Program-made: the position numbers and the translations under genes
The notes under the pieces: generated by a model
Told to the model about the DNA's origin: nothing
The model's input: the letters and a program-made list of their open reading frames with translations, nothing else
Databases searched by the model: none
Shown: one piece after another, positions 16,308 through 26,119 of the stretch
Numbering within the stretch: the stretch's first letter is position 1
Layout of the letters: the number at the start of each line of letters is the position of its first letter
Source of the DNA: JAFDVN01 sp964472275
GTDB lineage: Bacteria > Acidobacteriota > Holophagae > Holophagales > Holophagaceae
Length of the DNA: 64,000 nt
Assembly: GCA_964472275.1 (NCBI GenBank)
Contig: CAYYJN010000003.1
Coordinates: forward strand, 21,503 to 85,502
Direction of reading: 5' to 3'

Positions 16308-17618
16308 ATGAGTCCGGTGGAACGCATGGAGCGCTACGGCCGCCGCGGCATGCGCGCGGTGCGCGGCATGCTGCCCCCGCGCCGCCTGCGCTTGCGCCTG
16401 CTGGCCCACTCCCGGCGCATCGTCTTCGCGATCCTGCCCCTCGGAGCCTTGCTGGGGCTCGTGATGACCGGCCTGCTGCTCGGCCTGGAGCACCATCTTG
16501 CGCCCTTCCTGGATGGGCTCTTCGACCGCCTGCACATGGTCTGGGTCCTGCCGGGCCTGGCGCTGGTGGCGGCGACGATCTGGCTGACCGTCACGCGCAC
16601 GGGGCAGGTGAGCCTCTTCGAGGATCTGGATCTGGCGAAGAAGAGTCCCTTCGAGGCCTTCCCCTTCTGGACCTCCATGGCGAAGGTGATCGGCTGCGCC
16701 TTCACCATCGGGCTCGGCGGCTCCACCGGGCTGGAAGGCCCGGCGAAATGGCTGGGCGCGGCGGTGGGCGTGCAGTTCCACCGGGGTATCCATTGGCTCG
16801 CGCTGCGCTGGCGCTTCTTCCGTCGCCTCAAGGTGCAGCCGCTCACGATGGTCGTGGCGGGCGCGTCGGCGGCCGTGGCCATCGTCTTCCGCGCGCCGCT
16901 CTCGGGCTCGCTCTTCGCAGTGGAGCACGATGGGCATGTGGCCCACGAAGAGCTGATCCCGTCCGTCGTCGCCGCGGCCAGCGCCTACATGGTGTGGGTG
17001 GCCATCGTCGGCCCCGCGCCGCTCATTCCCCTGCCCAAGACCTACCACCTCCAGGCGAAGGAGCTGCTCTGGGCGCTGCCGGTGGGCCTCATCTGCGGCC
17101 TGGGCGCGAGCCTCTTCCTCACCATCCGCTTCGGCCTCACGCGCTTCCTCGCCCGCTATCCGCTCGTGTGGCGCGGGCTCCTGGGCGGCGTGGGCCTCGC
17201 GCTGCTGGCCATGCCGGGCCACTTCCTCTTCCACGATCTGCAAATCACCCAGCGCGGCGGCCTGGAGCTGATCCTCCATGTGCTCGCGGGCACCGAGACG
17301 CACCGCGCGGCGATCCTCTTCAGCGGCCTCAAGATCCTCGCCACGGCCATGACCCTCGCCGCAGGCGGCGTGGGCGGCATGTGGATCTGCACCGTCTCCA
17401 TGGGCGCGTCCCTCGGCGCGTTTCTCCAGGGCTGGATGATGCCGCAGACGCCCGGCCTCATCCCCATGATGGCGGGCGTGGCCTTCGCGGGCGCGGTGCA
17501 TGAGGTGCTGCTGGTGCCGGTCGTCTTCCTGGCGGAGACGACCGGAGACCCGGCGCTCGTGGTGCCGGGTCTGCTCGCCGCCACCGTGGCCTTGCTGGTG
17601 AAGCGCGAGCATCTTTAA
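16308..17618 (+). CDS. ClC family chloride channel/antiporter, first of tandem pair
   Basis: The 436-residue membrane protein has the ClC family pattern GGSTGLEGPAKWLGAAVG near residue 138 (the GxEGP selectivity segment) and FRAPLSGSLFAVEHD near 195, which includes the glutamate seen in ClC proteins after APLSG. It lacks CBS domains. The N-terminal 35 residues are arginine-rich and cytoplasmic. It is divergent from marR and followed after nine bases by a second ClC gene with the same N-terminal pattern (RRIVF plus LPLGA), so the pair arose by duplication. Whether it carries Cl-, F- or another anion cannot be read. Confidence 0.87.
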   Translation: MSPVERMERYGRRGMRAVRGMLPPRRLRLRLLAHSRRIVFAILPLGALLGLVMTGLLLGLEHHLAPFLDGLFDRLHMVWVLPGLALVAATIWLTVTRTGQVSLFEDLDLAKKSPFEAFPFWTSMAKVIGCAFTIGLGGSTGLEGPAKWLGAAVGVQFHRGIHWLALRWRFFRRLKVQPLTMVVAGASAAVAIVFRAPLSGSLFAVEHDGHVAHEELIPSVVAAASAYMVWVAIVGPAPLIPLPKTYHLQAKELLWALPVGLICGLGASLFLTIRFGLTRFLARYPLVWRGLLGGVGLALLAMPGHFLFHDLQITQRGGLELILHVLAGTETHRAAILFSGLKILATAMTLAAGGVGGMWICTVSMGASLGAFLQGWMMPQTPGLIPMMAGVAFAGAVHEVLLVPVVFLAETTGDPALVVPGLLAATVALLVKREHL

Positions 17619-17627
17619 GCTGACCCC

Positions 17628-18899
17628 ATGGGACTCGACCCGGGGCGACTGAGGCGGTGGGCCAGACGGCGCAACCTGCGCCTGCTCGTCCACGGCCGCC
17701 GCATCGTCTTCGTCATGCTGCCCCTCGGCGCCTTCACGGGCTGGATGATGGGGCTCGCGGTGAAGACCTACCGCTCCAGCTTCGCTTGGGTGGACGCGCA
17801 CCTCGTGGCGAATCACTGGGTGCTACTCATGCCGCTGGTGGGCCTGCCGCTGGCGACGATGCTCCTGGATTTCGGCCGCGTGGGCGAGGTGAGCCTGTCC
17901 GAAGACATCCACCTCTCCCGGGAGGATCCCTTCAAGGCCTTTCCGTTCCGGAAATCGCTGGTGAAGGTCGCCGCCTGCTTCGCGACCATCTTCATGGGCG
18001 GCAGCGCGGGGCTCGAAGGCCCCGCCAAGTGGTTCGGCGCGGCGGTGGGGCTCCAATGCCACCGGCTCATGACCTGGCTGGCGAAGCCCGTGCGACTGGT
18101 GCGGCGGCTCAAGGTGGAGGCCGGGACCATGGTGGTGGCCGGCGCGGCCGGGGCCATCGCGTCGGTGTTCCGCGCGCCGCTGTCTTCGGCGCTCTACGCG
18201 GCGGAGCACGAGGGCGTCCTCCAAACCCGGACGCTCATCCCCACGCTCGTGTCCGCGGCCGCGGGCTACCTGGTCTTCGCGGCGATGGTGGGCCACGCCC
18301 CGCTTCTCGCGTTGCCCAGGGGCTACTCCCTGCGCTGGCGGGAAGTGTGGATGGCGCTGCCCCTGGGTGTCGCCTGCGGGCTCGCGGCCTCCTTCTTCGG
18401 CGCGGCGACGGCGCTCTTCCGCCGTCGGCTGGCCTGGATTCCCCTGCGCTGGCGCGGCGTGGCGGGGGGCATCGGCCTCGTGCTGCTCATGCTGCCGGGG
18501 CATGTCCTGATGCCTCATCTCCCGATCATCCGGGGCGGTGGCGTCGAATTGGTGAACCACCTCATCCAGGCTCCGGCGGATTTGCGGCTGGCGCTCATCT
18601 TCCTCGGCATCAAGATCCTCGCGACGGCGCTGACGCTGGGCTGCGGCGGCATCGGCGGCACCTGGCTCCCGGCCGTCTGCATGGGCGCCTGCCTGGGCTC
18701 GGCCTTCGACGCGGTGTGGCTGCCGGGCTATCCGGGCCTGCTCACCATGCTGGGCGCGACGGCCCTCGCCGGGGCCTTCAACGGGACCATCCTCGTGCCC
18801 GTCGTATTCCTCGCGGAGACGACGGCCCAGGCTCCCCTCGTCGTGCCCGCCCTGGTGGCGACGACCGTGGCCTACCTCGTGGCGCGGGATTGGGAATGA
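17628..18899 (+). CDS. ClC family chloride channel/antiporter, second of tandem pair
   Basis: The product has 423 residues, paralogous to the preceding protein: RRIVFVMLPLGAFTG at the N-terminus, MGGSAGLEGPAKWFGAAVG in the selectivity region and FRAPLSSALYAAEHEGV in place of the usual APLSG-FA-E. The paired ClC products could be subunits of a heterodimer, since ClC proteins are dimers; that is an inference. The stop overlaps the start of the glycosyltransferase (ATGA). Confidence 0.85.
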   Translation: MGLDPGRLRRWARRRNLRLLVHGRRIVFVMLPLGAFTGWMMGLAVKTYRSSFAWVDAHLVANHWVLLMPLVGLPLATMLLDFGRVGEVSLSEDIHLSREDPFKAFPFRKSLVKVAACFATIFMGGSAGLEGPAKWFGAAVGLQCHRLMTWLAKPVRLVRRLKVEAGTMVVAGAAGAIASVFRAPLSSALYAAEHEGVLQTRTLIPTLVSAAAGYLVFAAMVGHAPLLALPRGYSLRWREVWMALPLGVACGLAASFFGAATALFRRRLAWIPLRWRGVAGGIGLVLLMLPGHVLMPHLPIIRGGGVELVNHLIQAPADLRLALIFLGIKILATALTLGCGGIGGTWLPAVCMGACLGSAFDAVWLPGYPGLLTMLGATALAGAFNGTILVPVVFLAETTAQAPLVVPALVATTVAYLVARDWE

Positions 18900-20020
18900 C
18901 GCCGCTGGATGGCGTGGCGGTGGGAAGCGCGGCGCTGATCTTCGGATCCTTGGGCCTGGTGCTTCGCAATCTCGGAAGGCTGGAGCGGTTGCCGGAAGAT
19001 CCGGCGGCTTCGCCGTCCACGGTCTGCCTCTGCATCCCCGCGCGCGACGAGGCCCGCGAGATCGGCGCGGCCCTCGCGACCTGGCTCGTCCAGGATCATG
19101 GGCCGCTCAAGATCGTCGTCGTGGATGACGGCTCCACGGACGCCACGCCGGAGATCCTGGCGGGCCTGTCCGATGATCGCCTCCGGGTGATCCGCAACGA
19201 GGCGCTGCCACCCGGGTGGCTCGGCAAGAACCACGCGCTGCACCTCGCGACGACGACGCCCGAAGCTCAGGCCGATTGGCTCCTCTTCGCGGACGCGGAT
19301 GTGAAGGCGGCGCCGTCCCTGTTGCGCCGAGCGCTCGCTCACGCCGAGGCCACGGGAGCCGATGTGCTCGCCCTCGTTCCGGGCCAGGAGACGGGCTCCT
19401 TCGGCGAACGGCTGCTGCTGCCGGTGCTGGGGTCCGGGTTCCTCATGGCCGTTCCCGCCGACCGGGTGGCGAAGGCGGGCAGTCCCTTCTGCGCGGGCAT
19501 CGGCGCCTTCACGCTCATCCGCCGCTCCGTCTACGATGCCCTGGGTGGCCACGCCGCCGCGCCGCTGGAGGCCATTGACGACATGATGCTGGCGCACCGC
19601 GCCAAACGGGCGGGCTTCGTCAACCGAGTCGGGCGGGGCGGACCCGCGCTGAGCATCCGCATGTACCCCTCCGGCCGCGAAGCGGTGCGGGCCATGCGGA
19701 AGAATGTGCTGGCGATGCCCTGGGCGTGGATGGCCTTCCCGATCCTGGGGCCGCTCACGATGCTGCTTTGGCTCGCGCCGCTGTGGCTGCCCTTCGCGGG
19801 GTGGCCCATCCTCGCCGTCGCCGTTTGGCTCGCCGTCCCCGCCGTGGTGGCGGAAGTCCATCAGCGGCTCTCCGGTCGCCCCTCTGATCTGGTCTGGGCG
19901 CTCTGGCCCTTGGCCGGACCGCTGCTCCTTTGGGGCGCGATGCCGGCCTTCTGGGACCGGCTCCGAGGGGTCAACCGCTGGCGGGGACGGGAAGTCGGGT
20001 TGTCCAAACCTTACATTTGA
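18896..20020 (+). CDS. membrane-associated family 2 glycosyltransferase (HpnB/CrtQ-like)
   Basis: The product is 374 residues from ATG 18896, which overlaps the ClC stop by four bases. A GT-A domain carries CIPARDEAREIGAAL, VVVDDGSTDATPEIL and LLFADADVKAAP (the DxD motif). Three or four hydrophobic segments follow at the C-terminus (LGPLTMLLWLAPLWLPFAGW). The arrangement with GWLGKNHALH resembles hopanoid-associated HpnB and carotenoid glycosyltransferases. The acceptor is unknown. Coupling to the ClC genes is by overlap only. Confidence 0.75.
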   Translation: MTPLDGVAVGSAALIFGSLGLVLRNLGRLERLPEDPAASPSTVCLCIPARDEAREIGAALATWLVQDHGPLKIVVVDDGSTDATPEILAGLSDDRLRVIRNEALPPGWLGKNHALHLATTTPEAQADWLLFADADVKAAPSLLRRALAHAEATGADVLALVPGQETGSFGERLLLPVLGSGFLMAVPADRVAKAGSPFCAGIGAFTLIRRSVYDALGGHAAAPLEAIDDMMLAHRAKRAGFVNRVGRGGPALSIRMYPSGREAVRAMRKNVLAMPWAWMAFPILGPLTMLLWLAPLWLPFAGWPILAVAVWLAVPAVVAEVHQRLSGRPSDLVWALWPLAGPLLLWGAMPAFWDRLRGVNRWRGREVGLSKPYI

Positions 20021-20161
20021 ACGGGTTGTAAATCCGGTGCGAGATGGGCCTTCCCGGGCAGGGGGCCTTGGGTATCCTGGTCATCCACGGCTCGGATTTG
20101 GTTCTTGTTTTTTTCGCTTTTTTGACGATCCTTGGATCTGACCCTTTCCAAGGAGACCACG

Positions 20162-21238
<1,077 letters not shown>

Positions 21239-21277
21239 ACGAGTTCATTGCCGGCTCTTGGAAGGGGTGGGCAATGG

Positions 21278-21308
21278 GGGCTGGCGGCGAACACCGCCAG
21301 CCCTTTTT
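21278..21308 (+). terminator. Rho-independent terminator of recA
   Basis: GGGCTGGCGG (21278-21287) pairs with CCGCCAGCCC (21294-21303), then TTTTT follows. It is 39 bases after the recA stop. Confidence 0.85.
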
Positions 21309-21312
21309 CTTC

Positions 21313-21399
21313 GGCTTTCGGCTTTTGCTCGGCGAGACATGCGTTGCGGCCCCGCATGGGTCGGCGCCAGCAAAAGCCAAGAGCCTGGAGCCCAAAGCC
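21313..21399 (-). repeat. GGCTTTTGG-family hairpin repeat, copy 1
   Basis: Arms GGCTTTCGGCTTTTGCTC (from 21313) and CAAAAGCCAAGAGCC through 21399 pair imperfectly around a loop. The segment 21349-21373, read on the minus strand, matches 31730-31754 at 23 of 25 bases, so this is an inverted second copy of the element at 31708-31803. The stretch TAGCCT at 21410-21415, a possible -10, follows at the same relative place as in the other copy. Confidence 0.8.
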
Positions 21400-21434
21400 C
21401 CAGTTGAAGTAGCCTCGATAGCTCGGAGTCCGCC

Positions 21435-22376
21435 ATGCGCGTCGAGACCGTCCACCTCAGCCAATTCACCACCGGGTCGGCCGGAGATCGCGCCGCCTTC
21501 ATCCGCGTCCTCGGCGAAAGCCTGGAAGGCACCGGCTTCGTGAAGGTGGATGGGCACAAGGTGACGAAGGCGCGAGTGGACGCCGCTTACGCGGACATCC
21601 GAGCCTTTTTCGCCCTGCCGGAGGCGACCAAGCGCGCCTACCTCGTGCCCGGCACCGGCGGCGCCCGGGGCTTCACGGCCTTCGGCAGCGAGCATGCCAA
21701 GGACAACCCCGTGGGCGACCTCAAGGAGTTCTGGCACATCGGCCAGGACAACCCGCCGGGCGGCAAGTTCGAAGGCGACTTCATGCCCAACCTCTGGCCG
21801 ACGGAAGTGCCCAGCTTCAAGGCGAACCTCCTGGGCCTCTTCACGGATCTGGAAGCCTGCGCGGGCACGCTGCTGGAGGCCATCGCCCTCTACCTGGGCC
21901 TGCCCCAGCGCCACTTGGCGGACATGATCGTCGGCGGCAACTCCATCCTGCGCCTCATCCACTACCCGGCGCTCAAGGAACGCTACATCGAGGGCGGCGT
22001 CCGCGCCTCGGCCCACGAGGACATCAACCTCATCACGCTCCTGCCCGCGGCCACCGAGAGCGGCCTCGAATTGCTGGACCGGGATGGCAAGTGGCACGCC
22101 GTGGACGGGCTCGAAGGCGAGATCGTCGCCGACGCCGGCGACATGTTGAGCCGCCATGTGAACGCCAAGATTCCGAGCACCACCCACCGCGTCGTGAACC
22201 CCAGCAGCCCCGACGCCGTGCGCTACTCCATGCCCTTCTTCTGCCATCCGCGGCCCGAAGTGCTCCTGGACTGCCCGCCGGAGTTGCTGGCGCAGGGCGA
22301 GCGCAAACGCTTCGAGCCCATCACCGCCCACGATTTCCTCATGCAGCGGCTCCGCGAGATCGGGCTGATCAAGTGA
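21435..22376 (+). CDS. 2-oxoglutarate/Fe(II) oxygenase of the isopenicillin-N-synthase family
   Basis: The 313-residue soluble enzyme has the non-haem iron ligands in ASAHEDINLITLL (HxD near 191-193) and the distal histidine in STTHRVVNPSS near 248, with RYSMPFF supplying the 2-oxoglutarate-binding arginine and serine. The N-terminal part TGFVKVDGHKVTKA and LPEATKRAY is also typical. The substrate is not identifiable; plant and fungal relatives hydroxylate or desaturate many compounds. GGAG ten bases before ATG 21435 is the ribosome site. It stands alone after recA, with a repeat and a putative -10 in front. Confidence 0.88.
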   Translation: MRVETVHLSQFTTGSAGDRAAFIRVLGESLEGTGFVKVDGHKVTKARVDAAYADIRAFFALPEATKRAYLVPGTGGARGFTAFGSEHAKDNPVGDLKEFWHIGQDNPPGGKFEGDFMPNLWPTEVPSFKANLLGLFTDLEACAGTLLEAIALYLGLPQRHLADMIVGGNSILRLIHYPALKERYIEGGVRASAHEDINLITLLPAATESGLELLDRDGKWHAVDGLEGEIVADAGDMLSRHVNAKIPSTTHRVVNPSSPDAVRYSMPFFCHPRPEVLLDCPPELLAQGERKRFEPITAHDFLMQRLREIGLIK

Positions 22377-22410
22377 TCGAACCCAGCGGCCGGGATTGCT
22401 GAGGGCGACC

Positions 22411-22654
22411 ACTGCGGAACACAGAGGACGCGGAGCAGGCACAGAGAACACAGAGGTCCACCCTCGCGCGGCCAGTGGAAGCCACAGGTTGAGGGCGCGA
22501 GGATGGGAGGCCCTTGAAGTCCTCCAGACCTCGCGCCCTCAACCTTGCCGCGCAGCGGCAACCCCGCCTGCGGCGGGCGGCTTCCGCGCACGATCAGCCT
22601 GGCCCCCTCTGTGTCCTCGGTGGCCCTCTGTGATCTCTGTGTCCCCGTCTTTTG
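22411..22654. repeat. composite nested hairpin element (CACAGAGG family)
   Basis: This fills the 296-base gap between the oxygenase (stop 22376) and the convergent gene ending at 22673. Outer arms are made of CACAGAGGA-like words (22417-22455) and their complements (22605-22654). Inside is a separate perfect 17-base inverted repeat, AGGTTGAGGGCGCGAGG at 22486-22502 and its complement at 22529-22545. It looks like one element inserted in the loop of another. No gene is seen here. Confidence 0.75.
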
Positions 22655-22672
22655 GGCCCGATGAATCCGGAC

Positions 22673-23887
22673 TCAGTCTTCGTCCTGCACGCCGAGCTGG
22701 CCTTGCAGGTGCGCGGGGATGGCGTTGGGGTCGGGGGCGGGTTTCGGCGCGGGGCGGGCGCTTTGGCCTTTGAGGATCTGGAGCATCTGCTGGGCGTCGG
22801 CGAAGCGCTCGAGCAGTTCGCGCTCTTCGCCGCTGGGGGCGCGGTCGAAGCGCAGGCGGCGGGGGCCCCAGATGGCGACGGCCTCGCCCTTCAGCTCGGC
22901 GAGGCGCGGCAGGGACTGGCGCCAGTAGATGCCGAGCGGCGCGCCGTCCGCCGTGATGAAGCCGATGAGGTCGCAGTCCGAGGGCAGCAGGCAGGGCGCG
23001 CCCATGGTCCAGGTGGCGCAGGTGAGGGGGCGACCATCCTGGGTGCGGAGCGTCGCCACGGGCGCGGGCTGGCCCAGGGCCGGGTCCAGATCCTGGGCCT
23101 GGGCGCGCAGGGCGTGGATGAGGTCGAGGGCTTTCAGCTCTTTCTGCGGGAAGGCGATGGGGTGCGGTTCCTGCATGCGCGCGGGCAGCCACTGGTCGCC
23201 CACGCGCTCGAAGAGCGCGGCCTGGACGAGCGGCCCCTTGCCCAATTCCTGGGAGACGGCCTCCACCAGCTTGGGCAGCAGCACCTGGGGCGCGATGAGC
23301 AGACAGCCGCCGTGGGGCACGGCCATGAAGGGGCGCTGATCCTTGAGCACATCCTTCCACAGCGCCGGCAGCAGCAGGCGCGCGGCGTCGAAGCCATCCC
23401 GCCACGGCGCGCGGTAGATGCCGCTGGGCAGGCGCTCGAAGGCTTTGACGGTGGAGCGCTGCTCCAAGTTGTGCAGCGCCTGCTCCACCGCAGCTTCGTC
23501 CGAAATGTCCCAGAGCGTGAGGTCGGCGGCCTGGACGACGCGGGCATCATGGCGGTTGCCGAGGCGCAGCCGCAAGCGCAGACCCTCGATGCAGAGCTTG
23601 GCGAAGCCGCCTTCCCGCTCGGGCACCCAGGCGGGCACCAGCTCGGGGAGGATTTCCTCCTGGGCTTCATCCCAGTTGGCGGGCAGGTCCAGCTTCTTCG
23701 CGGCGAGCGTCTGAAGCGCGGCGACCCAAGCTTCCCGATGGGCGGCGTCCCGCAGATGCTCGAAGGCTTCCAGGTGCGGAGCGAGGGCCTCGGCGCCGAA
23801 AGGCACGCCCTGTTCCCCCGCCAGCGCGTCCAGGCTGGGCAGGGGCGCTTCGGGGGCGCGCTTGAGAAGCTTGTCGAGGAAACCCAT
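22673..23887 (-). CDS. conserved protein of unknown function, possibly DUF1444-like
   Basis: The product has 404 residues from ATG 23887 (MGFLDKLLKRAPEAPLPS). The open frame continues upstream to 24031 but then overlaps moaA antisense, so this start is preferred. It is soluble with no signal peptide. Segments such as LTLWDISDEAAVEQALHNLE, DGFDAARLLLPALWKDVLKD and PFMAVPHGGCLLIAPQVLLP recall DUF1444/YtpQ proteins; I am not certain. The C-terminus is proline- and alanine-rich (ARPAPKPAPDPNAIPAHLQG). It is divergent from moaA with 61 bases between starts. Confidence 0.7.
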   Translation of the reverse strand: MGFLDKLLKRAPEAPLPSLDALAGEQGVPFGAEALAPHLEAFEHLRDAAHREAWVAALQTLAAKKLDLPANWDEAQEEILPELVPAWVPEREGGFAKLCIEGLRLRLRLGNRHDARVVQAADLTLWDISDEAAVEQALHNLEQRSTVKAFERLPSGIYRAPWRDGFDAARLLLPALWKDVLKDQRPFMAVPHGGCLLIAPQVLLPKLVEAVSQELGKGPLVQAALFERVGDQWLPARMQEPHPIAFPQKELKALDLIHALRAQAQDLDPALGQPAPVATLRTQDGRPLTCATWTMGAPCLLPSDCDLIGFITADGAPLGIYWRQSLPRLAELKGEAVAIWGPRRLRFDRAPSGEERELLERFADAQQMLQILKGQSARPAPKPAPDPNAIPAHLQGQLGVQDED

Positions 23888-23948
23888 GGCGGATCCGGCA
23901 AAACTCCATTGTGACCCAAGGTGGCCGGGATTACGGCACCCTTGGGGC

Positions 23949-24968
23949 ATGGACGGGCATCCGGCAGGCCTCCTGGACACCTTGGGCCGCCCTCTTCGGG
24001 CCCTGCGGATCTCCGTGACGGACCGCTGCAACTTCCGCTGCAGTTACTGCATGCCGCCCGAGATCTTCGGGCCGGACCATCCCTTCCTGCCCAAGGACCA
24101 GGTCTTGAGCTTCGAGGAGATCGCGCGCCTGGCGTGGGTCTTCGCGGGGCTCGGCGTCGAGAAGCTCCGCCTCACGGGCGGCGAGCCGCTGCTGCGGAAG
24201 GATCTGCCCTCGCTCGTGCGGGAACTGGCCGCGACCCCGGGGATTCGGGACCTGGCGCTCACCACCAACGGCGCCGCGCTCAAGGACGCGGCCGTGTCCT
24301 TGAAGGACGCGGGGCTCAAGCGCCTCACCGTGAGCCTGGACACGCTGGACGCCGCGCGCTTCCGCGCCCTGTGCGGAACGGAAGTCCCCCTCGCGCGGGT
24401 GCTCGAAGGGCTGGAGGCCGCGCGGACGGCGGGCTTCGCGCCCATCAAGCTCAACTGTGTCGTGCAACGGGGCGTGAACGATGACGAGGCGGAAGCGCTC
24501 GCGGCCTTCGCCCGGGAGAAGGGTCACACCCTGCGCTTCATCGAGTTCATGGATGTGGGCACGACCAACGGGTGGAAGCTGGACGCGGTGGTGCCCGGCG
24601 CGGAATTGCGCGCGCGGCTTCACGCCCGCTGGCCTTTGGAGCCCGTCCAGCCTGAGGCCGATGCGGTGGCGCGGCTCTGGCGCTACGCGGATGGCCACGG
24701 CGAGGTGGGCTTCATCAACAGCGTCACCGCGCCCTTCTGCGGCGGCTGCGACCGCGCGCGCCTCTCGGCGGAAGGCCGCCTCCACACCTGCCTCTTCGGC
24801 GCAGAAGGACTGGATCTGCGCGCCGCCCTCCGCAACGGCAGCTCCGATGCCGACCTCGCGGCCCTCGTCGCGGCGCGCTGGAAACGCCGCGACGACCGCT
24901 ATTCCGAACGGCGCAGCTCTGCCACGCCGGATCTGAAAAAGCCCGAGATGAGTTATTTGGGCGGCTGA
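23949..24968 (+). CDS. moaA: GTP 3',8-cyclase MoaA (molybdenum cofactor synthesis)
   Basis: A radical SAM enzyme making 3',8-cyclo-GTP, the first step of molybdopterin synthesis. It has 339 residues from ATG 23949. Cys27, Cys31 and Cys34 (CNFRCSYC) bind the SAM cluster, and Cys264, Cys267 and Cys281 (CGGC then TC) the second cluster. The C-terminal Gly-Gly, needed for catalysis in the family, is present (SYLGG). LRLTGGEPLLRKDL and LTTNG are as expected. No other moa genes are near. The last 16 bases overlap the end of pheA on the other strand. Confidence 0.95.
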   Translation: MDGHPAGLLDTLGRPLRALRISVTDRCNFRCSYCMPPEIFGPDHPFLPKDQVLSFEEIARLAWVFAGLGVEKLRLTGGEPLLRKDLPSLVRELAATPGIRDLALTTNGAALKDAAVSLKDAGLKRLTVSLDTLDAARFRALCGTEVPLARVLEGLEAARTAGFAPIKLNCVVQRGVNDDEAEALAAFAREKGHTLRFIEFMDVGTTNGWKLDAVVPGAELRARLHARWPLEPVQPEADAVARLWRYADGHGEVGFINSVTAPFCGGCDRARLSAEGRLHTCLFGAEGLDLRAALRNGSSDADLAALVAARWKRRDDRYSERRSSATPDLKKPEMSYLGG

Positions 24969-26050
24969 GACCGCGCGTAGCTGCCCAGCACGCGCACTTC
25001 GCACCGGGTGGCGAGTTCGGTGAGCGCGGCGGCGAGGGGCGCGTCGTCGGCGTGGCCTTCCACATCCAGGAAGAAGGCGTAGTCCCAGGCCTTCTTGCGG
25101 GTGGGGTGGCTTTCGATGCGGCTCAGGTTGAGGCCCCGTTCGCTGAAGGGGCGCAGCAGGTCGAGCAACGCGCCGGGGCCATCGTGCGCCTGGATGAGCA
25201 GCGAGGTGCGGTCGCGGCCGGTGGAAGCGGGCCGGGTGCCAGGATCATCAGGCCCGAGCACGAGAAAGCGCGTGAAGTTGGCGCGCTGATCCTGCACGCC
25301 GTGGCGCGCGACTTCCAATCCGTAGAGCGGCGCGGCGAGGGCCGACGCGAGCGCGGCGCCCGCGCCATCGCCCTTCGCCATGCGCGCCGCGTCCGCGGTG
25401 GAGGGGCATTCAATGGCCTCCGCCGTGGGCAGGTGGGTGGAAAGCCAGCCGCGGCATTGGCCGATGGCGTGGGGGTGGGAATAGACGCGGCGCACGCAGG
25501 CCGGGTCCAGGCCGGGGCGCAGGAGGAGACATTGCTCCACCGCCAGCACGATCTCGGCGCGGATGCGCAGCTCGCTGTCCATGAGCGTGTCGAGGGTGGA
25601 GCCCACCATGCCTTCGGTGGAGTTCTCCAGCGGCACGACGCCATAATCCGCGCGGCCCCGCTCCACCTGCTGGAAGACGGCTTGCACCGAGCGCTCGGGC
25701 AGCAGGTTCGCGGAAAGGCCGAACTGCTGGCGGGCGGCCGTGTGGGTGAAGGTGGCTTCGGGGCCGAGGAAGGCCACGCGCAGGCCCTTCTCCAGCGAGA
25801 GGCAGGCGCTGAGGATCTCCTGGAAGACGGGCCGCAGCGCGGGCGTGGGGAACGGGCCTTCGTTCATCCCCGCGAGCCGGGCGTGGATGGCCTGCTCCCG
25901 TTGCCCTGAGTAGAAGGCGCCCGACTGGCCGGACGCGCGCTTGGCTTCGCCCACCTCTTGCACGAGCCGGGCTCGGGCGTTGAGGAGGGCGAGGAGTTCT
26001 TCGTCCAGGGCGTCAATGCGCCCGCGAAGGTCGGTGAGGGTTTCGGCCAT
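24953..26050 (-). CDS. pheA: bifunctional chorismate mutase/prephenate dehydratase (P-protein)
   Basis: Makes phenylpyruvate from chorismate for phenylalanine synthesis. The product has 365 residues from ATG 26050, with GGAG ten bases upstream; TTG 26062 is less likely. Residues 1-85 are chorismate mutase (LRGRIDALDEELLALLNARA, then LVQEVGEAK), about 90-275 prephenate dehydratase (RVAFLGPEATFTHTAARQ, YGVVPLENSTEGMVG), and the end an ACT domain with IESHPTRKKAWDYAFFLDVE for feedback by phenylalanine. Directly upstream lie a terminator and a Phe-rich leader, indicating attenuation. Confidence 0.95.
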   Translation of the reverse strand: MAETLTDLRGRIDALDEELLALLNARARLVQEVGEAKRASGQSGAFYSGQREQAIHARLAGMNEGPFPTPALRPVFQEILSACLSLEKGLRVAFLGPEATFTHTAARQQFGLSANLLPERSVQAVFQQVERGRADYGVVPLENSTEGMVGSTLDTLMDSELRIRAEIVLAVEQCLLLRPGLDPACVRRVYSHPHAIGQCRGWLSTHLPTAEAIECPSTADAARMAKGDGAGAALASALAAPLYGLEVARHGVQDQRANFTRFLVLGPDDPGTRPASTGRDRTSLLIQAHDGPGALLDLLRPFSERGLNLSRIESHPTRKKAWDYAFFLDVEGHADDAPLAAALTELATRCEVRVLGSYARSQPPK

Positions 26051-26064
26051 GGCCTGCTCCAAAG

Positions 26065-26097
26065 AAAAACCCCCGAGCCGCGTGGGTCTCGGGGGTT
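26065..26097 (-). terminator. attenuator terminator in the pheA leader
   Basis: On the minus strand AACCCCCGAG (26097-26088) pairs with CTCGGGGGTT (26077-26068), a ten-pair stem with a ten-base loop, followed by a U-run (26069-26065). It ends 15 bases before the pheA start. An upstream segment, CTCCGGGGG in the leader gene (about 26149-26140), can pair with the 5' arm CCCCCGAG with one bulge, giving the alternative antiterminator. Both structures were read by eye. Confidence 0.85.
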
Positions 26098-26119
26098 GAT
26101 GGCGGTTGCGTGTGTTGGT

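Noticed and set aside
15777..17816. Minus-strand open frame extending far upstream of marR
   Set aside because: Only the last 160 codons are MarR-like; the rest is antisense to the ClC gene.
20021..20161. LexA/SOS box upstream of recA
   Set aside because: I scanned for palindromic CTGT-ACAG or GTTC-GAAC type sites and found none convincing; the phylum's own LexA motif is unknown to me.
24953..24968. 16-base overlap of moaA and pheA ends as an antisense control device
   Set aside because: Short convergent overlaps are common in compact genomes and nothing structural is seen there.
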